From assembly GCA_029255645.1 (NCBI GenBank), contig JANLJE010000042.1, positions 1 through 41,607 of the forward strand: a stretch of DNA of 41,607 nucleotides, in the 5' to 3' direction. This DNA comes from Comamonadaceae bacterium (lineage in GTDB: Bacteria; Pseudomonadota; Gammaproteobacteria; Burkholderiales; Rhodocyclaceae). Within the stretch, counting starts at the first letter, position 1. Each line of letters begins with the position of its first letter. A program made the position numbers and the translations under genes. Below the pieces are notes generated by a model. The model was given only the letters and a program-made list of their open reading frames with translations. It was not told the origin of the DNA and did no database searches. Below are positions 35,165 to 41,607 of this stretch, in pieces.

Positions 35165-35220
35165 AAGATACCCAGGAAACCTGGCGCGCGGATGTCCCCG
35201 ACTGGGACGGCAGGAGCCGC

Positions 35221-35529
35221 CTACCTCACCTCGGAAAGGCCCTGATCGAGCCGGTAATTGATGTAAATCCTGTCCGCTTCAATTCTGGAAAAAACATCTC
35301 CAGTCCTGCTTTCACCGGACATACACACGATGTGGCCTGCTTTTGCTTCGCCTCCAGGAAGAGACAATACCCTGGGCAAGGCGGCCGATTTTCCACATAC
35401 CTGGGTGGCGTAATCAAACACCGCGCTTTCCGGTTGCGCTACATGAGTCAGGGTGGTGGAGCCGTATTCAACTGCCTGGGCTGCCGCAATGCAGATGCCC
35501 GAACAGGCCAGCAAGAGAGAGTGTCGCAT
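35221..35529 (-). CDS. Small secreted hypothetical protein
   Basis: 102 residues. A short hydrophobic leader (MRHSLLLACSGICIAAAQA) fits a Sec signal peptide cleaved after AQA; LLAC at residues 6-9 looks like a lipobox but is too close to the N-terminus to be likely. The mature part has two cysteines (TQVCGKS, HIVCMSG), suitable for one disulfide, and no recognised domain. GGGAG precedes the ATG by 6 nt; an upstream in-frame start lacks this. It stands alone, convergent with the REC-TPR gene and divergent from trmA. Confidence 0.65.
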   Translation of the reverse strand: MRHSLLLACSGICIAAAQAVEYGSTTLTHVAQPESAVFDYATQVCGKSAALPRVLSLPGGEAKAGHIVCMSGESRTGDVFSRIEADRIYINYRLDQGLSEVR

Positions 35530-35622
35530 GGTGTGCTCCCAGTAGGATAGAGGGATAGAGCCACCCATTAAATTCCCGCTTCATGATTTTTTCATTAAAA
35601 AAATCCGATATTTTCACGACGG

Positions 35623-35669
35623 CGTGCCCCTCCTCGTGCCCCTCCTGAAAGCGGGCCCGACCGGCCCGC
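35623..35669. repeat. 12-bp tandem repeat and adjacent GC hairpin upstream of trmA
   Basis: CGTGCCCCTCCT occurs twice in tandem (35623-35646), followed by GCGGGCC/GGCCCGC (35651-35669, 5-nt loop). TATAGT at 35689-35694 may be the trmA -10 element. The hairpin would then lie over the -35 position, which otherwise has no recognisable hexamer. Confidence 0.6.
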
Positions 35670-35723
35670 CGCGAGAATGGCAGCCGTGTATAGTTTCCCG
35701 TTCCTGAAAAATCGCTTGATCCC

Positions 35724-36818
35724 ATGTCCTTGCAAACCATAGACCCGACCCGCTACCAAGACCAACTGGACGAGAAGCTGGCACGGTTCAGACAGACCTT
35801 CGCACTCCATGGCCTGCCCGACCCTGAAATTTTTGTTTCGCCGCCCCTGCACTACCGTTTGCGCGCTGAATTTCATATTCTCCATGAAGGCAGGAAAATC
35901 CACTACGCCATGTTTGCGCCGGGGGATTCCATCACCTTGATTCCCATACAAAGTTTTCCGGCCGCGGCAGAACCGATCTGCGCGTTGATGCCGCGCCTGC
36001 AAGAAGCCTTGCAAGCCAGCAACACCCTCCGGGATGGTCTGTTCCGGGTGGATTTTCTGGCAACTCTGAGCGGCGAATTACTGCTGACCCTGGTGTATCA
36101 CACCCATCTGGGCAAACGTTGGGAAGCCGCTGCCCAGGATCTGGCCGCCAGCCTGAAGCTGCCGTTGCTGGGCCGCAGCAAGGGCCGCAAAACTGTGTTG
36201 CAACGTGACTGGGTGCTGGAAAGTTTCGAGTTGAACGGCCGCCAGCTGCAATACCAGCAGATTGAAGGCAGCTTCACGCAGCCCAATGGCCAGGTAAACC
36301 GCAAGATGCTGGGCTGGGCCTGTCAGCAGCTTCAAGGCTTGGGAGGCGATCTGCTGGAACTTTATTGCGGCAACGGCAATTTCACCATCGCTCTGGCACC
36401 CTTGTTCAGGCAGGTGCTTGCCACGGAACTGAGCAAAGCATCGGTGCAGGCTGCCGAGTTCAATCTGAAAGCCAACCAGGTGAACAACGTGGCTTTGGCC
36501 CGGATTTCCAGCGCGGAATTGAGTCAAGCCCTGAGCGGGAAAAAGAGCTTCAAACCGTTGGCCCACCTCGATTTGAACGGCTATCGATTTTCGACGCTGT
36601 GCGTGGATCCGCCCCGCAGTGGTCTGGACACCCAGACCCTGGCGCTGGCCCGGGATTTTGACCACATCCTTTATATTTCCTGCAATCCAGCCAGCCTGGC
36701 CGAGAACATGGCGGTTCTGCAGGAGACCCACCGCATCACTGCGGTGGCCGTATTCGATCAGTTTCCCTATACCCACCATCTGGAGAGCGGCCTGCTACTG
36801 ACACGGCGCCAGAGATGA
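35724..36818 (+). CDS. trmA: tRNA (uracil-5-)-methyltransferase TrmA
   Basis: 364 residues, as E. coli TrmA (366). QLDEKLARFR, RLRAEFHILHEG-like YRLRAEFHI, RDWVLESFELNGRQLQYQQIEGSFTQPN, SAM site LELYCGNGNFTIAL, VDPPRSGLD, and the catalytic cysteine in ISCNPASLAEN are present; the C-terminus FDQFPYTHHLESG is typical. It makes T54 in the T-loop of tRNAs. No iron-sulfur cluster cysteines at the N-terminus, which separates it from RlmD-type paralogues. Convergent with the RIO kinase gene, 23 bp apart. Confidence 0.95.
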   Translation: MSLQTIDPTRYQDQLDEKLARFRQTFALHGLPDPEIFVSPPLHYRLRAEFHILHEGRKIHYAMFAPGDSITLIPIQSFPAAAEPICALMPRLQEALQASNTLRDGLFRVDFLATLSGELLLTLVYHTHLGKRWEAAAQDLAASLKLPLLGRSKGRKTVLQRDWVLESFELNGRQLQYQQIEGSFTQPNGQVNRKMLGWACQQLQGLGGDLLELYCGNGNFTIALAPLFRQVLATELSKASVQAAEFNLKANQVNNVALARISSAELSQALSGKKSFKPLAHLDLNGYRFSTLCVDPPRSGLDTQTLALARDFDHILYISCNPASLAENMAVLQETHRITAVAVFDQFPYTHHLESGLLLTRRQR

Positions 36819-36841
36819 AACTCGATACTTGGCTATGTTGG

Positions 36842-37696
36842 CTATGGCTCGTTGGCGGCGGCTTTACGGGCGCGTCGGGCGGCATCTTCGACCTTGGCGG
36901 CCTGGATGACTTCCATAATTTCGTCGAGGTCGGCCGTTTTTTCAGTTGGTTTGAAACATCCAGTGAGTTCGCTTTCCGGCTGCAGCTTGCCATTTTCGAA
37001 GAGCGCCCAGATTTCCTTGCCATACTGGGTTTGCAGCAGTTCCTCGGCAAACTGGCCGAAATAAGCAGTCAGGTTATCCACATCCCGCTCCAGCATGCGG
37101 CTGGCGTTGTTGTTGGCAGCGGCATCCACGGCTTGAGGCAGATCGATGATGACCGGGCCATCCCCATCCACCAGCACGTTGTATTCAGACAGATCGCCAT
37201 GGACGATGCCGGCGCAGAGCATGCGTACCACCTGACGCAGCAGGTCGGCGTGATATTGACGGGCGATTTCCGGGCTTAGCACCACATCGTTGAGGCGCGG
37301 TGCAGGGTCGCCGTTTTCGTCGGCCACCAGTTCCATCAACAATACCCCTTCGTGAAAATTGTAGGGCTTTGGCACCCGTACCCCGGCGGCGGCAAGCCGG
37401 TACAGGGCATCCACCTCCGCATGCTGCCAGGCGGATTCCTGTTCCTGGCGACCATAGCGGGTGCCTTTGCCCATGGCCCGGGCCTGGCGGCTGTTCCTGG
37501 TCTTGCGGCCTTCGGTGTAATCCACGGCCTGGCGAAAACTGCGTTTGCTGGCTTCCTTGTAAACCTTGGCGCAGCGTAATTCATCACCGCACTGGACCAC
37601 GAACACCATGGCTTCCTTGCCGCTCATGAGCTGGCGAACGACACGGTCCACCAGCCCGTCGGCAACCAGGGGTTCGATCCGGCGCGGTGTCTTCAT
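36842..37696 (-). CDS. RIO-type serine protein kinase
   Basis: 284 residues of the bacterial RIO1-like family. ATP-binding lysine in ELRCAKVYK, catalytic loop IVHGDLSEYNVLVDG and metal site VIIDLPQAVD are intact, so it should be an active kinase. The C-terminal 70 residues are acidic and helical. Bacterial RIO kinases are poorly studied; eukaryotic RIO kinases act in 40S ribosome maturation. It starts inside the yajD-like stop (ATGA), and this pairing suggests a shared, perhaps RNA-related, role. Confidence 0.9.
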   Translation of the reverse strand: MKTPRRIEPLVADGLVDRVVRQLMSGKEAMVFVVQCGDELRCAKVYKEASKRSFRQAVDYTEGRKTRNSRQARAMGKGTRYGRQEQESAWQHAEVDALYRLAAAGVRVPKPYNFHEGVLLMELVADENGDPAPRLNDVVLSPEIARQYHADLLRQVVRMLCAGIVHGDLSEYNVLVDGDGPVIIDLPQAVDAAANNNASRMLERDVDNLTAYFGQFAEELLQTQYGKEIWALFENGKLQPESELTGCFKPTEKTADLDEIMEVIQAAKVEDAARRARKAAANEP

Positions 37697-38067
37697 GCCT
37701 TGTCTTCCGTTTTCAAGAGGGCTTTCAGGTTGGCAAAGGGGGAATGGCTGGCCCCACCTCCCCTGGCATCCCGGATGCTGGTATTGCCCAGATCCACTTC
37801 CATCTGCTTCTGATGTTCATTGTCGTGACAATACAGGCAGAGTAACTCCCAGTTGCTGCCATCTGCCGGATTGTTGTCGTGATTGTGATCCCGGTGATGC
37901 ACGGTGAGTTGGCTGAGATTGCCATGCGTGAATTCCCGGGCACAACGGCCACAAATCCAGGGATAGATTTTCAGGGCACGCTCCCGATAGCCTTTTTCGC
38001 GGCTTTCGCTCGCCTTGCGGGCATCCAGGACAAGGAGATCAAGGCGCTTGTGGTCGATGTTTTTCAT
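37693..38067 (-). CDS. yajD: YajD-like HNH nuclease family protein
   Basis: 124 residues, collinear with E. coli YajD (about 115): GYRERALKIYPWICGRCAREF, LTVHHRDHNHDNNPADGSNWELLCLYCHDNEH and a C-terminal SPFANLKALL. Two CxxC-type pairs form a zinc site around the HNH motif (HH...N...H). YajD's substrate is not established. The ATG giving MKNIDHKRLD is chosen, although no ribosome site is evident; further upstream only a non-ATG start remains. It overlaps the RIO kinase gene by 4 bp and is the first gene of that pair. Confidence 0.88.
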   Translation of the reverse strand: MKNIDHKRLDLLVLDARKASESREKGYRERALKIYPWICGRCAREFTHGNLSQLTVHHRDHNHDNNPADGSNWELLCLYCHDNEHQKQMEVDLGNTSIRDARGGGASHSPFANLKALLKTEDKA

Positions 38068-38300
38068 GGGGATGGAGTCGCACAAGTCTGTGCACAAACT
38101 GTAGTCGAAAAGGGGATAAATCACAGAAAACAGGCCTGTGGATGAACAGTTCGAATTTCATCAACAGCCCTCAGGGAGACTTGCCAAGACCCTGAAAGTT
38201 CTTTGAAGTCATTGAAGTTTCACTGTTTTTTTGTTTTATCCACAGACTTGTCCGGTACTTAGTAGTTAACGTTGTTGACTGTATACCTTTAATGATAAAC
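38068..38300. other. AT-rich intergenic region with a cluster of DnaA-box-like sequences
   Basis: No gene was found here. One perfect DnaA box TTATCCACA lies at 38236-38244 (plus). TCATCCACA lies at 38137-38145 (minus) and TTGTGCACA at 38089-38097 (minus), each one mismatch from the consensus; TTATCCCCT at 38111-38119 (minus) has two. CACAGACTTGT follows the perfect box (38241-38251) and recurs inverted at 38082-38092. The stretch 38195-38245 is strongly AT-rich. This could be a replication-origin-like or DnaA-regulated region, and must also hold the yajD-RIO promoter. dnaA itself is not in the window. Confidence 0.45.
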
Positions 38301-38312
38301 CTGAGATGCCAG

Positions 38313-38337
38313 AAAAATCGAAAGCCGCCCGGGCGGC
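38313..38337 (-). terminator. Intrinsic terminator reading leftward
   Basis: On the minus strand the palindrome GCCGCCC-GGGCGGC is followed by TTTCGATTTTT. That is the form of an intrinsic terminator for a minus-strand transcript. The only candidate transcript is the short reading frame immediately upstream. Confidence 0.55.
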
Positions 38338-38344
38338 CTGGGTC

Positions 38345-38434
38345 TCAGCCTGCTGCTTTGTCGGCCATGCGCAGCGCAGGCGCAGAACGCGCCGCAGAAG
38401 CCACCTTGTAGGTGAACTGGCGGATATGTTCCAT
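38345..38434 (-). CDS. Possible small protein (29 residues) ending just before a terminator
   Basis: An ATG reading frame encoding MEHIRQFTYKVASAARSAP and ten more residues, rich in Ala and basic residues and possibly an amphipathic helix. It ends 8 bp before a leftward intrinsic terminator that no other gene explains. GGA 3 nt before the ATG is a weak ribosome site. I do not recognise it; it may be a small RNA instead of a coding gene. Confidence 0.3.
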   Translation of the reverse strand: MEHIRQFTYKVASAARSAPALRMADKAAG

Positions 38435-38487
38435 AATTCCGGAGCTATGGTTCTTTTGATGCTTTCCCCTGAGACAGGAGTTTTCCC

Positions 38488-39540
38488 ATGACTACCCTTT
38501 TCGATCCCTTGCAGGTGGGTGAATTGGTTTTGCCCAACCGCATCCTCATGGCCCCGCTTACCCGTTGCCGCGCCAGTGCCGGCCGGGTGCCCAATGCCCT
38601 GATGGCCGAGTATTACGCCCAGCGGGCGGATGCCGGGCTGATTTTGTCCGAGGCCACTTCTGTTTGTCCCCAGGGGGTGGGCTACCCGGATACCCCGGGT
38701 ATCTGGAGCGAGGCCCAGGTGGAAGGCTGGAAACAGGTCACGGATGCGGTGCACGCCAAGGGGGGCCGCATCTTTTTGCAACTCTGGCATGTGGGCCGGG
38801 TGTCCGACCCCTGCTATCTCGACGGCGAACTGCCTGTAGCGCCTAGTGCCATCGCACCCGAGGGCCATGTCAGCCTGGTACGTCCGCAGCGCCCCTATGT
38901 GACCCCCAGGGCCCTGGAAAGCGATGAAATTCCCGGTATCGTCGCGGCTTATCGCCTGGGCGCCGAAAATGCGAAGCGGGCAGGCTTCGACGGCGTGGAA
39001 ATCCACGGGGCTAATGGCTACCTGCTTGATCAGTTTCTAGAGGACAGCACCAACCGGCGTAGCGATGCCTATGGCGGTCCGATCGAGAACCGCGCCCGGC
39101 TGCTGCTGGAAGTCACCGACGCGGCGATCGAGGTCTGGGGACCGGGCCGGGTCGGTGTGCATCTGTCTCCCCGTTGCGATACCCACTCCATGGGGGACAG
39201 CAACCCGGCGGCCACCTTCGGTTATGTGGCGGAACAACTGGGCAAGCGCAAGATTGCCTTCATCTTCGCCCGCGAAGCCCAGGGTCCCGGCCTCCTGGGG
39301 CCGGAATTGAAGCGGAAATTCGGCGGGGTATTCATTGCCAATCAGGGCCTGACGGCGGCCACTGCAGCGGCGATTGTGGAAAGCGCTCAGGCCGACGCGG
39401 TTGCCTTTGGTGTGGCCTTTATCGCCAACCCGGATCTGGTACGGCGTTTGCGGCAGGGAGCTCCGCTCAACGAAGCCAGACCGGAGTTGTTCTATGCCAG
39501 CGGTGCCGAAGGCTATACGGATTACCCCGTGCTGAAATGA
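38488..39540 (+). CDS. nemA: Old Yellow Enzyme family alkene reductase (NemA-like)
   Basis: 350 residues, TIM-barrel flavoprotein. LFDPLQVGELVLPNRILMAPLTRCRA at the start (in part), QLWHVGRVS, FDGVEIHGANGYLLDQFLED (His and Asn that bind the substrate), RSDAYGGPIENRARLLLEV and FGVAFIANPDLVRRL are class-defining. It reduces electrophilic alkenes such as N-ethylmaleimide using NADPH and FMN, a detoxification role. GGAG precedes the ATG. No nemR-like regulator is adjacent. The exact substrate is unknown. Confidence 0.92.
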   Translation: MTTLFDPLQVGELVLPNRILMAPLTRCRASAGRVPNALMAEYYAQRADAGLILSEATSVCPQGVGYPDTPGIWSEAQVEGWKQVTDAVHAKGGRIFLQLWHVGRVSDPCYLDGELPVAPSAIAPEGHVSLVRPQRPYVTPRALESDEIPGIVAAYRLGAENAKRAGFDGVEIHGANGYLLDQFLEDSTNRRSDAYGGPIENRARLLLEVTDAAIEVWGPGRVGVHLSPRCDTHSMGDSNPAATFGYVAEQLGKRKIAFIFAREAQGPGLLGPELKRKFGGVFIANQGLTAATAAAIVESAQADAVAFGVAFIANPDLVRRLRQGAPLNEARPELFYASGAEGYTDYPVLK

Positions 39541-39543
39541 AGG

Positions 39544-39569
39544 AAGGGGGCCTTGGCCCCCTTTTTTTT
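39544..39569 (+). terminator. Intrinsic terminator after the alkene reductase gene
   Basis: AAGGGGGC pairs with GCCCCCTT around a CTTG loop and is followed by a run of eight T's, four bases beyond the nemA stop. The A-run on the other strand may let it act for the converging ATPase gene too. Confidence 0.9.
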
Positions 39570-39593
39570 CAAGCTGATTCAAGCTGATTCAAG
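39568..39593. repeat. 10-bp tandem repeat covering the stop codon of the P-type ATPase gene
   Basis: TTCAAGCTGA occurs twice followed by a partial TTCAAG. The partial copy contains the ATPase TGA (minus strand). The pattern parallels the duplication at the end of atpC. Confidence 0.8.
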
Positions 39594-41607
39594 TGCGCTG
39601 ATTTTTTTCCTGCTGGTTTTTTCCCAACTGGCCGAACAGGGCCTTTTCCCCCTCCACGATCAGCAGCAGCAAGACCCCTGCCACGAAGATGCGTAGCCAG
39701 GCGGCGGCATCGATGGCCGCGGTGTGAAACATTTCCTGCATCAGCGGCAGATAGGTAAAGGCTAGTTGCAGCAGGAACAGACCGCCTATGGCCTGGAGTG
39801 CCAGGGTGTTGCCGAAAAAACCTTCCCGATTCAGGATCGAACCTTGCAGGCTGCGGCAGTTGAACAGGTAGAACATTTCTGCCACCACCAGGGCATTGAC
39901 CGCCACGGTGCGGGAGACTTCCACACTGGCGCCCTGGTTTTGCTCCCAGAGGAAGAGACCGAAGGAGACCAGCACCATCAGCAGGGTGACAAAACCGATC
40001 CGCCAGAGCATGAAACCATTCACCAGCGGCTCAGTCGGGTTCCGGGGCGGGCGTTTCATGATGTTGGCTTCGGGCCGTTCAAAGGCAAAGGCCATGGACA
40101 GGGTGATGGCGGTGACCATGTTCACCCACAGGATCTGCACGGGGGTGATGGGCAGGGTCATGCCCAGCAGCACGGCGATCAAGACCATCGCCGCCTGGCC
40201 GGAACTGGTGGGCAAGATGTAGATGATGGCCTTGCGCAGGTTGTCATAGACCGTACGACCTTCTTCCACGGCGGCGGCGATGGAGGCGAAATTGTCGTTG
40301 GCCAGCACCATTTCTGCGGCTTCCTTGGCGGCTTCCGTGCCCTTCAGGCCCATTGCCACGCCGACATCGGCCTGTTTCAGGGCGGGAGCGTCATTGACCC
40401 CGTCGCCGGTCATCGACACCACTTCACCGTTGGCCTGCATCGCCTGTACCAGCCGTAACTTGTGTTCCGGGCTGGCCCGGGCAAACACGTCCGTGTCCCG
40501 GACGGCCAGGCAGATGGCTTCGTCGTCCAGGGTTTCTATCTCGGTGCCAGTGAGTGTCCTGTCATTGCTACCGATGCCCATGATCTTGCCAACCGCCTGG
40601 GCCGTGACGCTATGGTCGCCGGTGATCATCTTGACCCGGATGCCGGCGGCCTGGCACTGGGCCACTGCCGCGATGGCTTCTTCCCGGGGCGGGTCCATGA
40701 TGCCGGCCAGGGCGACCAGGGTGAGATCAGTCTGGAGGTCGGCGAATGTCAGGTGGGTCTTTTCCGGAGGCATGGGGGTCATGGCCAGCGCCAATACCCG
40801 CTGCCCGGCTTGGGCCATGGCTTCGATCTGTGCCTGCCAAAAGGCCGCATCCAGAGCTTGATCCTGGCCGGCCTGGCGTTGCCGGGTGCACACCGTCAGT
40901 ATTTCCTCCGGTGCGCCCTTGATGAAGGCAAAGGCATGGCCGGCATGGTCGTGATGCAAAGTGGCCATGAAGCGGTGCTGGGATTCGAAAGGAATCACAT
41001 CGATCCGGGGCGAGGCTTCGGCTTCGAAATGAGGCTCCAGCCCCGTCTTGCGGCCCAGGGTGAGCAAGGCGCCTTCGGTAGGGTCGCCCTGAAGCACCCA
41101 TTTTCCGTTTTTCTTCTGCAAGGTGGCGTCATTGCAAAGCAGGGCGATGCGACCGATTTCCGCAAGTTCGGGAAGTTCCTCCAGCCTCAGTTCCTGGCCG
41201 GCGCAGGAAAATCCACCCCGCGGGGTGTAGCCGATGCCTTCCACGTCCAGCACCCGGTCGGCGGTGACCAGGCGTTGCACGGTCATTTCGTTTTTGGTCA
41301 GGGTGCCAGTTTTGTCGGTACAGATGACGGTAACGGCTCCTAGGGTTTCCACCGCCGGCATGCGGCGAATGATGGCCTGGCGCGCGGCCATGCGCTGCAC
41401 CCCGATGGCCAGGGTGATGGTCATGACCGCCGGTAGACCTTCGGGAACGGCGGCCACGGCGATGCCCACGGCGGCCAGGAACATTTGTGCGGCGCCGTAA
41501 CCGTGCACCGCGATGCCAAAAACGAGGGAAAAAACGGTCAGAGCCATGATGGCGAGGGTGAGTCCCTGGCCGAAGCGGGCCGTTTGCTTGAGCAGCGGGG
41601 TGCTGAT
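39589..41607 (-). CDS. P-type cation-transporting ATPase, type II (N-terminus beyond window)
   Basis: The frame is open to the right edge, so the first part (cytoplasmic N-terminus and helices 1-2) is missing; 672 codons are seen. They begin in the actuator-domain exit (TPLLKQTARFGQGLTLAI). Helix 4 has VAAVPEGLPAV, the phosphorylation site is CTDKTGTLTKNEMT, the hinge is MTGDGVNDAPALKQADVG, and six C-terminal helices follow. This is the Ca/Na/H-type P2 family. Helix 6 reads LWVNMVTAITLSMAFAFE, lacking the Asp of calcium pumps (VTDG), so calcium is not assured. The internal Met at 41547 is not the true start. Confidence 0.92.
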   Translation of the reverse strand: MSTPLLKQTARFGQGLTLAIMALTVFSLVFGIAVHGYGAAQMFLAAVGIAVAAVPEGLPAVMTITLAIGVQRMAARQAIIRRMPAVETLGAVTVICTDKTGTLTKNEMTVQRLVTADRVLDVEGIGYTPRGGFSCAGQELRLEELPELAEIGRIALLCNDATLQKKNGKWVLQGDPTEGALLTLGRKTGLEPHFEAEASPRIDVIPFESQHRFMATLHHDHAGHAFAFIKGAPEEILTVCTRQRQAGQDQALDAAFWQAQIEAMAQAGQRVLALAMTPMPPEKTHLTFADLQTDLTLVALAGIMDPPREEAIAAVAQCQAAGIRVKMITGDHSVTAQAVGKIMGIGSNDRTLTGTEIETLDDEAICLAVRDTDVFARASPEHKLRLVQAMQANGEVVSMTGDGVNDAPALKQADVGVAMGLKGTEAAKEAAEMVLANDNFASIAAAVEEGRTVYDNLRKAIIYILPTSSGQAAMVLIAVLLGMTLPITPVQILWVNMVTAITLSMAFAFERPEANIMKRPPRNPTEPLVNGFMLWRIGFVTLLMVLVSFGLFLWEQNQGASVEVSRTVAVNALVVAEMFYLFNCRSLQGSILNREGFFGNTLALQAIGGLFLLQLAFTYLPLMQEMFHTAAIDAAAWLRIFVAGVLLLLIVEGEKALFGQLGKNQQEKNQRT

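Larger units (their letters stand above)
34981..35220. other. Intergenic region made largely of short tandem repeats
   Basis: 240 bp with no gene on either strand. It contains two tandem arrays, listed separately, plus further degenerate CCTGT(A/G)C fragments (35070-35110). The rest shows no hairpin terminator or promoter that I can recognise. Confidence 0.6.

Noticed and set aside
38306-38491. Plus-strand 61-codon frame before nemA
   Set aside because: It overlaps the nemA start, has an Arg-rich unlikely composition and no ribosome site, and runs over a leftward terminator.

Overview
The window reads as the chromosome of a high-GC betaproteobacterium, most like Rhodocyclales (Dechloromonas/Azospira/Azoarcus type). 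This is inferred from gene content and order, not from a database search: mnmG-rsmG-parA-parB followed directly by atpIBEFHAGDC, DUF971-ubiE-ubiJ for aerobic ubiquinone synthesis, ribE-ribBA-ribH-nusB-thiL, polA next to DUF2782, and a RibBA protein whose GTP cyclohydrolase half has decayed. No rRNA, tRNA or CRISPR array is visible.

The first 6.2 kb is a more AT-rich integrated mobile element, all of whose genes lie on the minus strand. From right to left it carries a tyrosine integrase, an AlpA-type HTH protein, a MobC-like accessory, a relaxase fused to a RepB-type primase, a small membrane protein gene nested out of frame inside the relaxase gene (a MobB analogue), and a RepA-type ATPase. 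The layout copies the mobilization/replication core of IncQ plasmids (RSF1010) but is coupled to an integrase and lodged at the 3' end of the DUF2782 gene. The other end of the element lies outside the window.

From 6.3 to 21.8 kb is a chromosomal backbone: DUF2782 and a LOG-family gene (minus), polA, cutA, dsbD, then a closely packed riboflavin operon running into nusB and thiL, a PilZ-like protein of unknown role, the phoB-phoR phosphate two-component system (minus, with a three-unit Pho box), and DUF971-ubiE-ubiJ.

From 21.9 to 33.1 kb is one long minus-strand block: mnmG-rsmG-parA-parB and the complete nine-gene F1Fo ATP synthase operon with its own strong sigma70-type promoter and an AU-rich atpE leader. 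A strong bidirectional hairpin separates it from ubiJ.

From 33.1 kb to the right edge are a response regulator with TPR repeats, a small secreted protein, trmA, a RIO-type kinase with a YajD-like HNH protein, an intergenic region with a DnaA-box cluster and a possible small minus-strand gene, an Old Yellow Enzyme reductase, and a P-type cation ATPase cut off by the window end. Several intergenic gaps carry short GC-rich tandem repeats. Two genes, atpC and the P-type ATPase, end inside short tandem duplications.
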